A stretch of 46,348 nucleotides of DNA from an uncultured Muribaculaceae bacterium (GTDB taxonomy: Bacteria; Bacteroidota; Bacteroidia; Bacteroidales; Muribaculaceae). The stretch spans positions 1-46,348 of the forward strand of contig CAJTOZ010000026.1 in the NCBI GenBank assembly GCA_910578095.1. Reading direction: 5' to 3'. Below the pieces are notes generated by a model, which worked only from the letters and a program-made list of their open reading frames with translations, did no database searches and was not told the DNA's origin. The translations under genes were made by a program, and so were the position numbers. Shown here piece after piece: positions 15,749-24,671 of the stretch; position 1 is the stretch's first letter; each line of letters begins with the position of its first letter.

Positions 15749-17161
15749 TTATTCCTCGGCGCTTTCGGCTTCGGCGGCAAGGACGCTTTCGGAGCGTTTC
15801 ACGTTCGGAGCCTCAAGGCCATAATTGTGGCGTGCGTTAAGCACTTTCAGCCATACTCCGAAGATGATGGCCAGCACGCCGAACGATGCGAAAATCAGCA
15901 TCGGCACGCGGTAGCCTCCGGTGGCGTCGAGTGTCTCGCCGATGAGCAGCGGCACAAGGCAAAGGCCGATGTTCTGAATCCAGAATATAAGGCAATAGGC
16001 CGAGCCAAGGATGTTGGCATCTATAATCTTGGGCACCGAGGGCCACAGCGCAGCCGGCACCAGCGAGAACGACACACCCAGAATGAGGATGAGCGTCACG
16101 GCCAGCCATACGGCGGGCACAGCGGGCAGCAGGAATGCGAAGCCCAGATGGCAGCATGTCATGATTACGGCGCCCACGATGAGCATGGTTGCGCCTTTGC
16201 CCTTGTAGTCGAGGAACGCTCCCAGGAAGGGGGTCAGAACCATTGCGAGGATGGGGAACACGCTGAAGAGGCGGGCGGCGGTTTCGGCGCTCACTCCGAG
16301 GGTCTCCTGCACATAGTTGGGGGCGTAGCGCTGGAAGGGGAATATTCCGCTGTAGTAGAGCACGCACAGCAGGGCCACGAGCCAGAACATTTTGCTGGAA
16401 AATATCTTGCCGAGGTCGGAGATGTGGAATTCCTCGTCGCTGCCTGCTGCGTCGGACGATGCGCCGTTGGCGGCGAGTTCCTTATCGAGCTTGGTGTCCA
16501 TGAACACAAACACGGTGTAGCTGATGAGACCAATGAGCAGAAGGGCCGTGCAGAATGCCACAGGCGCCACGACCGACTGGTCGAACTGGTTGGAAATCAG
16601 CGGCGATATCCACATGACGGCGAATACGCCGAGGCGCGCTATCGACATCTCCACGCCCATGGCCAGAGCCATCTCCTTGCCTTCAAACCACTTTGCGATA
16701 GCCTTCGACACCGTGGTGCCGGCCATCTCGCAACCGCAGCCGAAGATCATGAAGCCGAACGAGGCCATTTTGGCGCTGCCGGGAAACGACACCCACCAGC
16801 TGTCGAGCCATTCGCACAAGGCCGTGCTCTCAAACCACTCGCTCACACCCACAAGCTTGATGGATGCGCCGATCACCATCATGGATGCCGACAGCAGTCC
16901 CGTGAAGCGGATGCCCATTTTGTCGAGGATTATGCCTGCGAATATCAGGAAAAAGAAGAACACATTCAGGAAGTATTCCGAAGCGGCGTATGTGCCGAAG
17001 GATGCGCTGTCCCAGTGCAGCTTCTCTTCCAAAAGAGATTTCAGGGGCGACATCACGTCCACAAACATGTAGGCGAAGAACATCATCGATGCTATCAGGA
17101 TAAGGGCGAGCCACCGGGCCCACGCCTTGTCGTTGAGCAGTTGTTGGTTTTTTTCTGTCAT
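15749..17161 (-). CDS. MFS transporter, MFSD1-like
   Basis: 470 aa, 12 predicted membrane helices in two groups of six with a charged central loop (residues about 235-260, SDAAGSDEEFHISDLG). Seen: FAYMFVDVMSPLKSLLEE in TM1, AGIILDKMGIRF (motif A-like loop 2-3), ISPLIS, then in the second half FLDYKGKGATML and VPAALWPSVPKI, GSAYCLIFWIQNIGL. The latter segment is characteristic of the MFSD1 group (eukaryotic members export dipeptides from lysosomes); bacterial members are unstudied to my knowledge. The first helix carries acidic residues suited to proton coupling. Stands alone between terminators. Minus-strand TAATTTTG at 17201-17208 is its likely -7 box. Confidence 0.85.
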   Translation of the reverse strand: MTEKNQQLLNDKAWARWLALILIASMMFFAYMFVDVMSPLKSLLEEKLHWDSASFGTYAASEYFLNVFFFFLIFAGIILDKMGIRFTGLLSASMMVIGASIKLVGVSEWFESTALCEWLDSWWVSFPGSAKMASFGFMIFGCGCEMAGTTVSKAIAKWFEGKEMALAMGVEMSIARLGVFAVMWISPLISNQFDQSVVAPVAFCTALLLIGLISYTVFVFMDTKLDKELAANGASSDAAGSDEEFHISDLGKIFSSKMFWLVALLCVLYYSGIFPFQRYAPNYVQETLGVSAETAARLFSVFPILAMVLTPFLGAFLDYKGKGATMLIVGAVIMTCCHLGFAFLLPAVPAVWLAVTLILILGVSFSLVPAALWPSVPKIIDANILGSAYCLIFWIQNIGLCLVPLLIGETLDATGGYRVPMLIFASFGVLAIIFGVWLKVLNARHNYGLEAPNVKRSESVLAAEAESAEE

Positions 17162-17200
17162 AATATGTATGCTGTGTTTAGATTACTTTTATCCAAGTCG

Positions 17201-17228
17201 CAAAATTAGTAAAAAAATGCTAACTTTG
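17201..17228. promoter_or_regulatory. Divergent -7 boxes of the MFS and AI-2E permease genes
   Basis: TAATTTTG on minus (17201-17208) and TAACTTTG on plus (17221-17228), 12 nt apart in the 102-nt divergent gap. Neither has a clear TTG partner. Confidence 0.55.
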
Positions 17229-17263
17229 CCCCACATTTGTAATGCATTTTTCAAAATACGTCA

Positions 17264-18397
17264 ATGGATTCCAGACCGTACACATTCGATAGGGTAGTCC
17301 GCATGATCATATCGGCCATAGGTGTGATTCTCGCCCTCTGGCTCGTAAACACGCTCCGCCATGTGCTGTTGCCATTCCTGGTGGCGTGGCTGATAGCCTA
17401 TCTGCTCGAACCCTTTGTGCAGTACAACCGCCGGCTCCTGCATGTGCGCAAGCGCATCGTTCCCATTTTTGTAACGTTGTTTGAGTTTCTGCTGCTGACC
17501 GTGGCTGCCGGTGTGATACTTGTGCCCGACATCGCCGACGAGGCCCGCCAGTTTGCCATACTCGTAGGGCGCTACGGGGCGGATTCGGCCTCGATTCCGT
17601 TCATTCCCGCCGGTGTGCACGACTTCGTGCGCAATGAGATTGACTTTCAGGAGATTGCTTCCAAGCTCACCCGCCAGGACTGGCATGAGATACTGCAGGG
17701 TGCCACAGGGATACTCGCCGGCGGTTTCAATATGGTGCTGGCTGTGTTCAACTGGTTCATGGTGGTGCTGTACGTAGTGTTCATAATGCTCGATTACGAG
17801 CGTCTGCTCCGGGGCTTCCGGCGCATGGTGCCGCCCAAGTACCGCGAAACGGTGTTTGCCATCGGGGCGGATATCAAGGACAGCATGAACCACTATTTCC
17901 GCGGGCAGGCTCTTGTGGCGCTGTGTGTGGGCATATTGTTCAGCATCGGTTTTCTTATCGTCGGGTTGCCTATGGCCATTGTGCTGGGCATGTTCATAGG
18001 CCTTCTGAACATGGTGCCGTATCTGCAGCTCATATCCATTGTGCCCACCACGCTGCTGTGTGTGGTGTATTCGCTCGACAGCCATGTGGAATTCTGGAAC
18101 ATCTGGGGCGCGTGCATTGTTGTATATGTCGTGGTACAGATGATACAAGACTTTTTCCTGACGCCCAAGATAATGGGCACGGCCATGGGCCTGAACCCCG
18201 CCATCATACTTCTCTCACTCTCCGTGTGGGGCTCATTGCTGGGATTTGTCGGTCTTATCATCGCGTTGCCGCTTACGACATTGTTATTATCCTATTATGC
18301 ACGCTACATCAGCAATCGCGAGGACGGCGAGTCGCCGTCGGAGCACATGGAAGATGCCGCGGCATTCCGCGAAATGGTAGAATCACATGATGAATGA
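17264..18397 (+). CDS. AI-2E family transporter
   Basis: 377 aa integral membrane protein, family PF01594 (TqsA/YdiK/CdsH-like). About eight membrane helices: two near the N-terminus (MIISAIGVILALWL, VAWLIAYLLEPFV), one at about residues 68-86, a soluble stretch to residue about 160, then a helical run with the family hallmarks FRGQALVALCVGILFSIGF, GMFIGLLNMVPYLQ, and FFLTPKIMGTAMGLNPAIIL. Members have been linked to autoinducer-2 export and Na+(Li+)/H+ antiport; the substrate here is not known. The start of the next gene lies 11 nt inside its 3' end, so the NSS symporter is coupled to it. Confidence 0.92.
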   Translation: MDSRPYTFDRVVRMIISAIGVILALWLVNTLRHVLLPFLVAWLIAYLLEPFVQYNRRLLHVRKRIVPIFVTLFEFLLLTVAAGVILVPDIADEARQFAILVGRYGADSASIPFIPAGVHDFVRNEIDFQEIASKLTRQDWHEILQGATGILAGGFNMVLAVFNWFMVVLYVVFIMLDYERLLRGFRRMVPPKYRETVFAIGADIKDSMNHYFRGQALVALCVGILFSIGFLIVGLPMAIVLGMFIGLLNMVPYLQLISIVPTTLLCVVYSLDSHVEFWNIWGACIVVYVVVQMIQDFFLTPKIMGTAMGLNPAIILLSLSVWGSLLGFVGLIIALPLTTLLLSYYARYISNREDGESPSEHMEDAAAFREMVESHDE

Positions 18398-19751
18398 CAA
18401 CACACCGAAAAGAGCACAGTTCGCCACGCGCCTCGGCGTGGTGGCCGTCACGGTAGGCTCGGCCGTGGGGCTGGGCAACATATGGCGCTTTCCCTATGAG
18501 GCCGGAGCCAACGGCGGCGCGGCTTTCATGCTCCTCAATCTTTTGTTTGTGTTTCTTATCGGCGTACCCGTGATGTGCGCCGAGTTTGTAATCGGACGCC
18601 ACACCGGCACCAACGTGCGCGCCGCTTTCCGCAAGCTGTCGCCCGGAGGCGGATGGGGGTTCATAGGCTATATAGGCATACTGTCGTCGGTGCTCATCCT
18701 CAGCTTCTACTCTGTGGTGGCCGGATGGACCATGGAGTATATCTTCCGGTCGGTGTCCGGTGCTGCCGGTGGTGCCAGCCCGGAGGCGCTGCACTCGCAG
18801 TTCGATGCTTTTGCCGCAAGCAACTGGCGTCCGGCCATGTGGACCGTGCTTTTCCTGCTGTGCAACTACGCTATCCTGTCCCGCGGGGTGGAAAAAGGCA
18901 TAGAAAAGGTCAGCAATGTGCTCATGCCTCTTCTGTTTGCCATTCTGATAGCCTTCTGCATCCACTCTCTCTTCATGCCCGGTGCGGCTGATGGTCTGAA
19001 GTTTCTCTTCCGTCCGGATTTTTCCCATATCTCCGGCCGCGTGGTGCTCAGCGCCATGGGGCAGGCCTTTTTCTCGCTGAGCCTCGGGCTGGGTTGTCTC
19101 ATCACATATTCGAGCTATTTCTCGCGGCGCACGCCGCTGATGAAGACGGCCTTTCTGACCGCCTCCCTCGACAGTTTCGTGGCCATACTGGCGGGTGTGA
19201 TAATCTTTCCGGCCGTATTCACCTACGGGCAGCAACCTGAGGCCGGACCGAAACTGGTGTTTGAGGTGCTTCCGGCCATTTTTTCCGAAATGACGGGCGG
19301 CGCGGTGTGGAGCACGCTTTTCTTCCTGCTGCTTTTCCTGGCATCGCTGACGAGCACCATATCCATGAGCGAGATTTCCATAGCCTGGTTTTGCGACGAT
19401 CTGCACATGAGCCGCCGCGGCGCCACACGCCTGAACATAGGCATTGCAATGGTGTTCGGTGTGGTGTGCGCGCTGTCGTTCGGCTGTCTTTCCGATTTCA
19501 CGGTGTGCGGCCTCACGGTGTTCAACCTCTTCGACTATGTGTCGTCCAACATTCTTCTGCCGGTAGGCGGAATGGCCATATCCATTTTCGCCGGATGGGT
19601 GCTCCGGCGCTCGGTTGTGAGCGGCGAGCTTAACCCCACATCGCGCGCAGGGCGCGTGCTTGTAGGTGTGCTCGTGTTCTGCATGCGCTATGTGGCGCCG
19701 GTGTGTATCCTTGCGGTGTTTCTGGCCGGCATAGGCGTGATACGCTTCTGA
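18387..19751 (+). CDS. Sodium-dependent NSS/SNF family amino-acid symporter
   Basis: 454 aa, LeuT fold. Seen: GSAVGLGNIWRFPYEAGANGG in TM1 (the unwound substrate and Na+ site), IGVPVMCAEFVIGR in TM2, the TM3 Tyr region LSFYSVVAGWTMEY, TM6 FFSLSLGLGCLITYSSYF and TM8 FLASLTSTISMSE. Eleven helices are likely, as in bacterial MhsT-type members. Substrate is probably a hydrophobic or aromatic amino acid (family knowledge, inferred). Translation start overlaps the 3' end of the AI-2E permease gene; ATG 18387 or 18390 are both possible. Confidence 0.94.
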   Translation: MMNDNTPKRAQFATRLGVVAVTVGSAVGLGNIWRFPYEAGANGGAAFMLLNLLFVFLIGVPVMCAEFVIGRHTGTNVRAAFRKLSPGGGWGFIGYIGILSSVLILSFYSVVAGWTMEYIFRSVSGAAGGASPEALHSQFDAFAASNWRPAMWTVLFLLCNYAILSRGVEKGIEKVSNVLMPLLFAILIAFCIHSLFMPGAADGLKFLFRPDFSHISGRVVLSAMGQAFFSLSLGLGCLITYSSYFSRRTPLMKTAFLTASLDSFVAILAGVIIFPAVFTYGQQPEAGPKLVFEVLPAIFSEMTGGAVWSTLFFLLLFLASLTSTISMSEISIAWFCDDLHMSRRGATRLNIGIAMVFGVVCALSFGCLSDFTVCGLTVFNLFDYVSSNILLPVGGMAISIFAGWVLRRSVVSGELNPTSRAGRVLVGVLVFCMRYVAPVCILAVFLAGIGVIRF

Positions 19752-19773
19752 CGGGTGCCGCTCCCCCGGTGGG

Positions 19774-20853
19774 TCATTCGTGTTTCATGTGCACATCCAT
19801 CTGCGGGTAGGGGAAGCTTATCCCGGATGCCGGCAGTTCGGTGTAGATGCGCTCGTTTATCTGATAGAACACGCTCCAGTAGTCGTCGCGGTGCACCCAT
19901 GCGCGTGCTTTCAGGTTCACGCTGCTGTCGGCAAGCTCGTTGACCACTACCGACGGCGAGCGGTCCACCTTCGGCAGGTGCTTGATGATGCGCTCGTCCA
20001 CGGGAGCGGGATCCCACTCAAGGTCTTTTTTCACCTTGCTGCGGAACAGGCGGCTCCACCATCCCGGCTTTTTCTCCGCTTCAGGCTCGATGCCGGCTTC
20101 TGTAGCGGCCTCGGCAGCCTGCTCGGCGCGCTGCTTGCGTGCATCCTCCACATATTTGGCCACTATGCGCTTGTCGGAGCGCAGGATGTCGAGGATGGCC
20201 TCGCGTGCCGCGGCCACGTCGTCGCCATAGCTTATGGCCACGGGCCAGTCCACGCGGCGGTAGTCCTCGCGGTTCCAGTTGGTCACGCTGCCGGTGCTGA
20301 GGCCGCCGTTGGGGATTATCAGGCTTTTGTTGTCGAATGTGTTGATGATGGTGTGGAATATCTGTATCTCCTTCACGGTGCCGGCGTAGCCCTGTGTCTC
20401 GATGTAGTCGCCCACGCGGTAGGGTTTCAGCAGCAGGATGAGCACGCCGCCGGCAAAGTTCTGCAGTGTACCGCTCAGGGCCATACCGATGGCCACACCG
20501 GCCGAGGCGAATATGGCTATGAACGATGAGGTTTCGATGCCGAGTATTCCGATGACGGTGACTATCAGGATGAAATACAGCAGCATGCGCACCAGACTGA
20601 GCAGGAATGTGCCGAGCGACTGGTCGATGCGGCGGCGTATGAAGATGCCTGTGAGCAGGCGGTAAAGCTTGTTGATGATGAAGCGCCCCACGTAGAACAC
20701 TACTATGGCGATGGCAAGGTTTATGGCGAGTTTCACCAGTCCTGCCACCACGGCATTGAGCAGTTCGTCGACGGGCATGGACTTGAGCATGCTCAGCTCT
20801 TCCTTAACGTCGGGCACACTGTCGGGTAGGGCGGGTGTCTGTAAAAAGAGCAT
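19774..20853 (-). CDS. MscS-type mechanosensitive channel with inserted segment
   Basis: 359 aa. Three membrane helices: about 40-60, 85-106, and pore helix TM3 with FIAIFASAGVAIGMALSGTLQNFAGGVLIL (residues 111-140), rich in Gly/Ala as in E. coli MscS. Then the beta domain (PYRVGDYIETQGYAGTVKEIQ, TIINTFDNKSLIIPNGGL) and alpha/beta domain. Odd: residues about 233-297 form an Ala/Glu/Lys-rich insertion with a PGWWSRLFRSKVKK segment, cutting the alpha/beta domain between KRIVAK and SPSVVVNELADSSVNL. Such an insert sits at the cytoplasmic vestibule and could bind membrane or a partner. It lies 27 nt after the clostripain gene on the same strand. Confidence 0.93.
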   Translation of the reverse strand: MLFLQTPALPDSVPDVKEELSMLKSMPVDELLNAVVAGLVKLAINLAIAIVVFYVGRFIINKLYRLLTGIFIRRRIDQSLGTFLLSLVRMLLYFILIVTVIGILGIETSSFIAIFASAGVAIGMALSGTLQNFAGGVLILLLKPYRVGDYIETQGYAGTVKEIQIFHTIINTFDNKSLIIPNGGLSTGSVTNWNREDYRRVDWPVAISYGDDVAAAREAILDILRSDKRIVAKYVEDARKQRAEQAAEAATEAGIEPEAEKKPGWWSRLFRSKVKKDLEWDPAPVDERIIKHLPKVDRSPSVVVNELADSSVNLKARAWVHRDDYWSVFYQINERIYTELPASGISFPYPQMDVHMKHE

Positions 20854-20880
20854 AATACTTGACTTGGTTATGAGTTTATA

Positions 20881-22017
20881 TTACTTCGCCCACGGAAGCG
20901 CCGAGGCCACATCCGAAGCCCATTGGAGGCTGCTGTAGCCACGTGTGTCCATGTCGTCGGGCGAGGTCACGGCATTGGTGCTGAGGCCGCAATGCCGGTA
21001 GATGTTGAGGGTGTTGAATATCTTTGGAGTGGCGTTGGCGTAGACGACTGTTTTGTCCAGGGCCTCCTGCCAGTCGGCGAGGGCCTCGCTGTCGGATGCG
21101 ATAAGCTCGGCGTAGTGCGCGAGGTCGTAGTGGCGGCATGTCCCGCGCTCGAAAGGCTGCGGCATGGTGCCTGTGGGGAGAGGCTTTGCTGTGGCATACA
21201 GACGGCGTGTGGCATCGGCCAGGCGGTCGAGGCCACGGGTGTCGATTACGCTCATGGTGCATGTGCGTCCCGAGCCGCTCATCTCGTTGTAGTAGCGGAA
21301 CGTATTGGATGCGGCGTCGGCCAGCCGGCCCTGTATGAGCATGGATATGTTCTCGTCGTATGGCATCCCGGCGTTCGGGAGCTCCGTGGCGCTGGCAGCT
21401 ATCAGGGGCGTGGCGTGGCGCAGCTCGTAGGCCACCTCGACGGAGGCCATCAGGCAGCAGTCGAAGTAGACGAAGCTCAGGTTCTGTCCCTTAAGGGCCT
21501 CAGCCAGCGATGTCACATTCATCTGACGTGTGCCATCGAGGCCGAAAGCCTTGTTGACGGAGGGCTCGTGCATGCCGTCCTGCAGCCATCCGGTGCCGTG
21601 GCTCCACAGCACAAGGGCGTAATCGCGGGCAGGGGCAAACTCGCGCACATCGTCAAGCACGCGCTTCATGCGGGCGATGCTCACCGACGGGTCCGAGTTG
21701 TCGTACATGCGCAGTGTATCTACGCCGCCGCCGGCGTTTATTTCTTTCAGCACGCTGACGCCTTCCGGCGACTGGTGCATCACCACGAGGCGCCCGTCGG
21801 CCAGACCGCCGGAGGCTGCCGCCGCGCGCATTTCGGAAATGTCGGCATCGTCCCAGCCGCGCTGGCCAAGATCGTTGTTGGCCACCATATACACCACGAG
21901 CGTGCGTGCCACCTCCTTGACCGGTGGTGCCGGAGGTGTGGGCCCGTCCTTATGGCTGTCGCCGCAGGCTGTGACCACTGTGGCCACCAAAGCCATTATC
22001 GCTAATAATTTCTTCAT
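20881..22017 (-). CDS. Clostripain-family (C11) cysteine peptidase, lipoprotein
   Basis: 378 aa. Lipoprotein signal MKKLLAIMALVATVVTAC with lipid-anchored Cys 18. Peptidase C11 core: a strand-helix start TLVVYMVANNDLG, the catalytic His in LVLWSHGTGW (H140) and the catalytic Cys in FDCCLMASVEVAYEL (C187 or C188), with ASATELPNAGMPYD after it. C11 enzymes cut after Arg or Lys, and some are self-activated by internal cleavage; the short size fits the Bacteroidetes single-domain surface form. Sits in front of mscS, probably one transcript. A -7 box ends 5 nt before the ATG, so the mRNA should be leaderless. Confidence 0.93.
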   Translation of the reverse strand: MKKLLAIMALVATVVTACGDSHKDGPTPPAPPVKEVARTLVVYMVANNDLGQRGWDDADISEMRAAAASGGLADGRLVVMHQSPEGVSVLKEINAGGGVDTLRMYDNSDPSVSIARMKRVLDDVREFAPARDYALVLWSHGTGWLQDGMHEPSVNKAFGLDGTRQMNVTSLAEALKGQNLSFVYFDCCLMASVEVAYELRHATPLIAASATELPNAGMPYDENISMLIQGRLADAASNTFRYYNEMSGSGRTCTMSVIDTRGLDRLADATRRLYATAKPLPTGTMPQPFERGTCRHYDLAHYAELIASDSEALADWQEALDKTVVYANATPKIFNTLNIYRHCGLSTNAVTSPDDMDTRGYSSLQWASDVASALPWAK

Positions 22018-22021
22018 GATG

Positions 22022-22029
22022 CAAATTTA
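22022..22029 (-). promoter_or_regulatory. -7 box of the clostripain gene; predicted leaderless
   Basis: Minus-strand TAAATTTG; the A of the ATG (22017) is 5 nt after it, the same spacing as for the DUF1573 gene. Confidence 0.6.
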
Positions 22030-22093
22030 GCTATAAATCGCCGGTTATACGCTATGGGGCAACATAATAATCTTTAAACGGGCTCCAAATGCA

Positions 22094-22144
22094 CAAAAAA
22101 ATCGGGAGACGCGTCCCTCGTGCGAGGGGGTGGCGTCTCCCGAT
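22094..22144 (-). terminator. Terminator of the LRR gene
   Basis: 12-bp outer stem ATCGGGAGACGC (22101-22112) / complement (22133-22144), inner CCCTCG/CGAGGG pair and, on the minus strand, seven T after the stem. Strong. Confidence 0.92.
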
Positions 22145-22168
22145 ATGTATGGGTTTTTGAAATCTTGT

Positions 22169-23230
22169 TTAGAAACCACCCCAGCGGCAGGCTATCTGCT
22201 GAAGGCTGTTGCAACCGATGGTGCGGAAGTCGACGATCATGTTGTAGCGGCAGTTGATGTAGGTGAGGTTGGAGTCGAAGCTTACATCAAGCATGGTGAG
22301 CTCGTTGTTGTTGCAGAGCAGACGCTGCAGGAAAGTCTGGTTGCTGAGGGTGAGCGAGGAGAGGTCGTTGTAGGAGCAGTCTACGAAGAGGAGCTGCGGG
22401 CATCCTTCCACGCTCAGCGAGGTGAGGTCGTTGTAGGAGCATACGAGGTCGAGCAGGTTTTTGCAGTCGCGCATCGCGAGGCTCTTCATGTTGTTGTCGG
22501 AGCAGAGGAATGTGCTCAGAGCGGGAAGGTTGCTTACGATCAGGTTGGCGATCTCATTGTCGTCCACATTGAGGTTGGAGAGGTTCGACACTCCGCTGAG
22601 GGTGAGCGAGGTGAGCTTGTTGTAGCCTGCGTAGAGGTTTTTGAGCTCGGTGCAGTTCGAGACATTGAGAGCCTCAAGATGGTTGCCGAGCACGTTGGCT
22701 GTCTGCAGGGTGGACGAGTTGCTCAGGTCAAGACTTACGAGATAGTTGTTTGAAAGATTGAGTGTCTTGAGCACAGGCAGGTTGCTCATGTCGATGTCGG
22801 TCAGGCGGTTGTTGTTGGCCTGAAGCTTGGTCACCTGCGGACAATTCTCAAGGCTGAATTCGGTGAGCTTGTTGCGGGAAACGTTCACTTCTGTGAGCGC
22901 TGCGGAGCCCTTGGCGGTGAAGCCGGTGAGCTTATTGCGGGAAACGTCCACTTTCTTCAGCGCGCTGAAGTTGCTGAGGTCGAGCACGCCGGCCACCTTC
23001 TTGTCTTTCCAGTCGATGGCGGTTACGTGGCCGTTTTCAACAGTGATGCCTTCCCAGGAGGCAGGGTCGTTTTGGTTGGTCACCTTCAGAGCCTCGGCGT
23101 TGGTGGAGGCTTCGGCGGCGGGCTGGGCGAGGAATGCTTTGAGCTGCTTTAGTTCGGTCTTGTTGACATTCTGTGCGAACAGTGATGCAGAGCTGATAGC
23201 AACAGCGAGCAATAATGCGATTTTTTTCAT
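22169..23230 (-). CDS. Exported leucine-rich-repeat protein
   Basis: 353 aa with signal peptide (MKKIALLLAVAISSASLFAQ). N-terminal cap residues about 25-80 with DPASWEGITVENGHVTAIDW, like the capping motif of LRR proteins, then about a dozen repeats of roughly 21 residues of the form L..L..S.N.L..LDLSN (VDVSRNKLTGF, LNLSNNYLVSLDL, LNVDDNEIANL, LVCSYNDLTSLSV, INCRYNMIVDF). The Asn ladder with L/V/I at the convex side matches the internalin-like/BspA-like type. It is a likely surface or secreted adhesion or binding module; no ligand can be inferred. No anchor or sorting domain follows the repeats. Monocistronic with its own terminator. Confidence 0.9.
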   Translation of the reverse strand: MKKIALLLAVAISSASLFAQNVNKTELKQLKAFLAQPAAEASTNAEALKVTNQNDPASWEGITVENGHVTAIDWKDKKVAGVLDLSNFSALKKVDVSRNKLTGFTAKGSAALTEVNVSRNKLTEFSLENCPQVTKLQANNNRLTDIDMSNLPVLKTLNLSNNYLVSLDLSNSSTLQTANVLGNHLEALNVSNCTELKNLYAGYNKLTSLTLSGVSNLSNLNVDDNEIANLIVSNLPALSTFLCSDNNMKSLAMRDCKNLLDLVCSYNDLTSLSVEGCPQLLFVDCSYNDLSSLTLSNQTFLQRLLCNNNELTMLDVSFDSNLTYINCRYNMIVDFRTIGCNSLQQIACRWGGF

Positions 23231-23406
23231 ATCGAGGGAGTTTAATGAGTGAATATATTATTGTCGTTTTATTGTTTGGATTGCGATTTTATCGTGTTGT
23301 ACTATCCAAACAAGCGCCCCTCGGAAAAAGTTTAGAAAAAAAACTATAAATTTAACATTGCGCTGTTTTCATAAATCGTCCCGTAATTTTGGCTTGAATT
23401 TGTCAG

Positions 23407-23445
23407 AAAAGCTCTCGCCATCGCTGTGGTGGCGATGGCGAGAGC
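23407..23445 (-). terminator. Terminator of the TIM-barrel gene
   Basis: Perfect 14-bp stem GCTCTCGCCATCGC (23411-23424) / complement (23432-23445), 7-nt loop, four T on the minus strand. The rest of the gap 23231-23456 shows nothing else. Confidence 0.85.
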
Positions 23446-23456
23446 AGAGGTTGCCG

Positions 23457-24584
23457 CTATTTCGAGGCTTGGTTGGACAGACGTGTGTACAGTTCGCCCA
23501 GGCGGAAAAACGCCTCTTTTGGTTCCCATGCGGGAATACGGTGCGAGCGCGGATCGGTGTCCTTGAACGACTTTACGAGAGCATAGCTGGTGAGGTCGTA
23601 GTCGATGCCTTCGTTGCTGTATGGATATATGGGGTAGCGGAACACGAATATGAACACGCCATCGGCTGCCGGCGATTCGGATAGCAGCTGTATCTGCTCG
23701 GCCACGTACTGTGCCTGTTCGCTTTCGCTACGCTCGGGCGCGGCGCCACCTTCGTATATGCCATTGCCGTCGGCATCGGTGCCTTGGAATATGGCAAAGC
23801 CCTCGCCACCGCGTTTGGCGGCGCCCTTATAGGTGCAGCAACCGGTTTCAAGCACCACAACGGGTTTGTCTCCTGCGAGACGCTCGATTACGGCCATATA
23901 CTCCGCGTCGTTTTCGCCGTGGCGGTAGTGGTCGAGCGCAATGATGTCGAACATGTTCCAGTCCACCTGCTCCCATACGCCGGATGAGTATGTGATAGGA
24001 CCGGAGAATTCGGCTCGCACGGCCGCGCAGATTTTGCCCAGGATGGAGTTCAACTTATTGTTGCATTCCGTCATCGTGGCTATGATCTCGTCCTTGCTTT
24101 TTCCTGATTCACCCAGAGAAACAAGCCATTTGAACCGTTCGTCGAATGTCTCTCCGGGAAATGCTCCCTTTGAGAAAAGGGTGTATTCGCAGCCGGCCAC
24201 AAAAGTGATGTCGAAGCCTCTTTTCCGTAATATTTCCGCCGCCTTGGCTGCTTTGGCCATGTAGGAGGCTGTCTCTTCGGGGTCGGCGCCCATTTTCCAC
24301 GGGTTGAAAAAGATTCTGAGACCCTGCTCGTGTGCGATCTCTGAAGCTGCTGTCAGCCGGTCGATGTCCTCGCCCTCTATCCTGACGGCGTTGCAGCGCA
24401 GGATGTCGGAGATCACATTCATGTCGTATTCGACCTGCTCCGGGTTGAAATCCTTTACAGACAGGCTGCTGCCGCCGTACATAAGGCCCACGTCGTAGAC
24501 TATGCCGCGGATAAAGTCGCGTGCGGAGAGTGGCCAGCTCAGGCAGGTTAAGGCTATCAGGCTTATTAACAGTTTGTTTCTCAT
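23457..24584 (-). CDS. Exported TIM-barrel glycosidase-like protein
   Basis: 375 aa. Start ATG 24584 gives a signal peptide (MRNKLLISLIALTCLSWPLS|A); the frame is open 25 codons further upstream, but that part covers the -7 box. The body is an alternating beta/alpha pattern of a (trans)glycosidase barrel: FIRGIVYDVGL (strand 1), CNAVRIEGEDIDRL, GLRIFFNPWKMG, ITFVAGCEY with candidate acid E133, FDIIALDHYRHG, and PVVVLETGCCTYKG with candidate nucleophile E246 at the strand-7 position. Similar proteins are sometimes named abortive infection proteins in databases, with no evidence known to me for that. Substrate unknown. The gene is single, not next to sugar-uptake genes. Confidence 0.7.
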   Translation of the reverse strand: MRNKLLISLIALTCLSWPLSARDFIRGIVYDVGLMYGGSSLSVKDFNPEQVEYDMNVISDILRCNAVRIEGEDIDRLTAASEIAHEQGLRIFFNPWKMGADPEETASYMAKAAKAAEILRKRGFDITFVAGCEYTLFSKGAFPGETFDERFKWLVSLGESGKSKDEIIATMTECNNKLNSILGKICAAVRAEFSGPITYSSGVWEQVDWNMFDIIALDHYRHGENDAEYMAVIERLAGDKPVVVLETGCCTYKGAAKRGGEGFAIFQGTDADGNGIYEGGAAPERSESEQAQYVAEQIQLLSESPAADGVFIFVFRYPIYPYSNEGIDYDLTSYALVKSFKDTDPRSHRIPAWEPKEAFFRLGELYTRLSNQASK

Positions 24585-24612
24585 GGTATTATGTTGTTTT
24601 TTTAATACGGTG

Positions 24613-24620
24613 CAAAGGTA
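24613..24620 (-). promoter_or_regulatory. -7 box of the TIM-barrel gene
   Basis: Minus-strand TACCTTTG; leader of about 24 nt to ATG 24584. It makes the upstream in-frame start at 24659 unlikely. Confidence 0.55.
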
Positions 24621-24671
24621 CTGCATTTTTTCATGCGATTGTGTTCGTTTATGGCACAATCGTGGTCTGTT

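Noticed and set aside
15668..17209. 513-codon plus-strand frame opposite the MFS gene
   Set aside because: His/Glu-rich, crosses the bidirectional terminator, and the minus strand encodes a clear 12-helix transporter.
22169..23230. Tandem DNA repeats in the LRR gene as a CRISPR or satellite
   Set aside because: The periodicity is at the protein level (about 21 residues) with diverged codons; no spacer structure. No CRISPR array was seen anywhere in the window.
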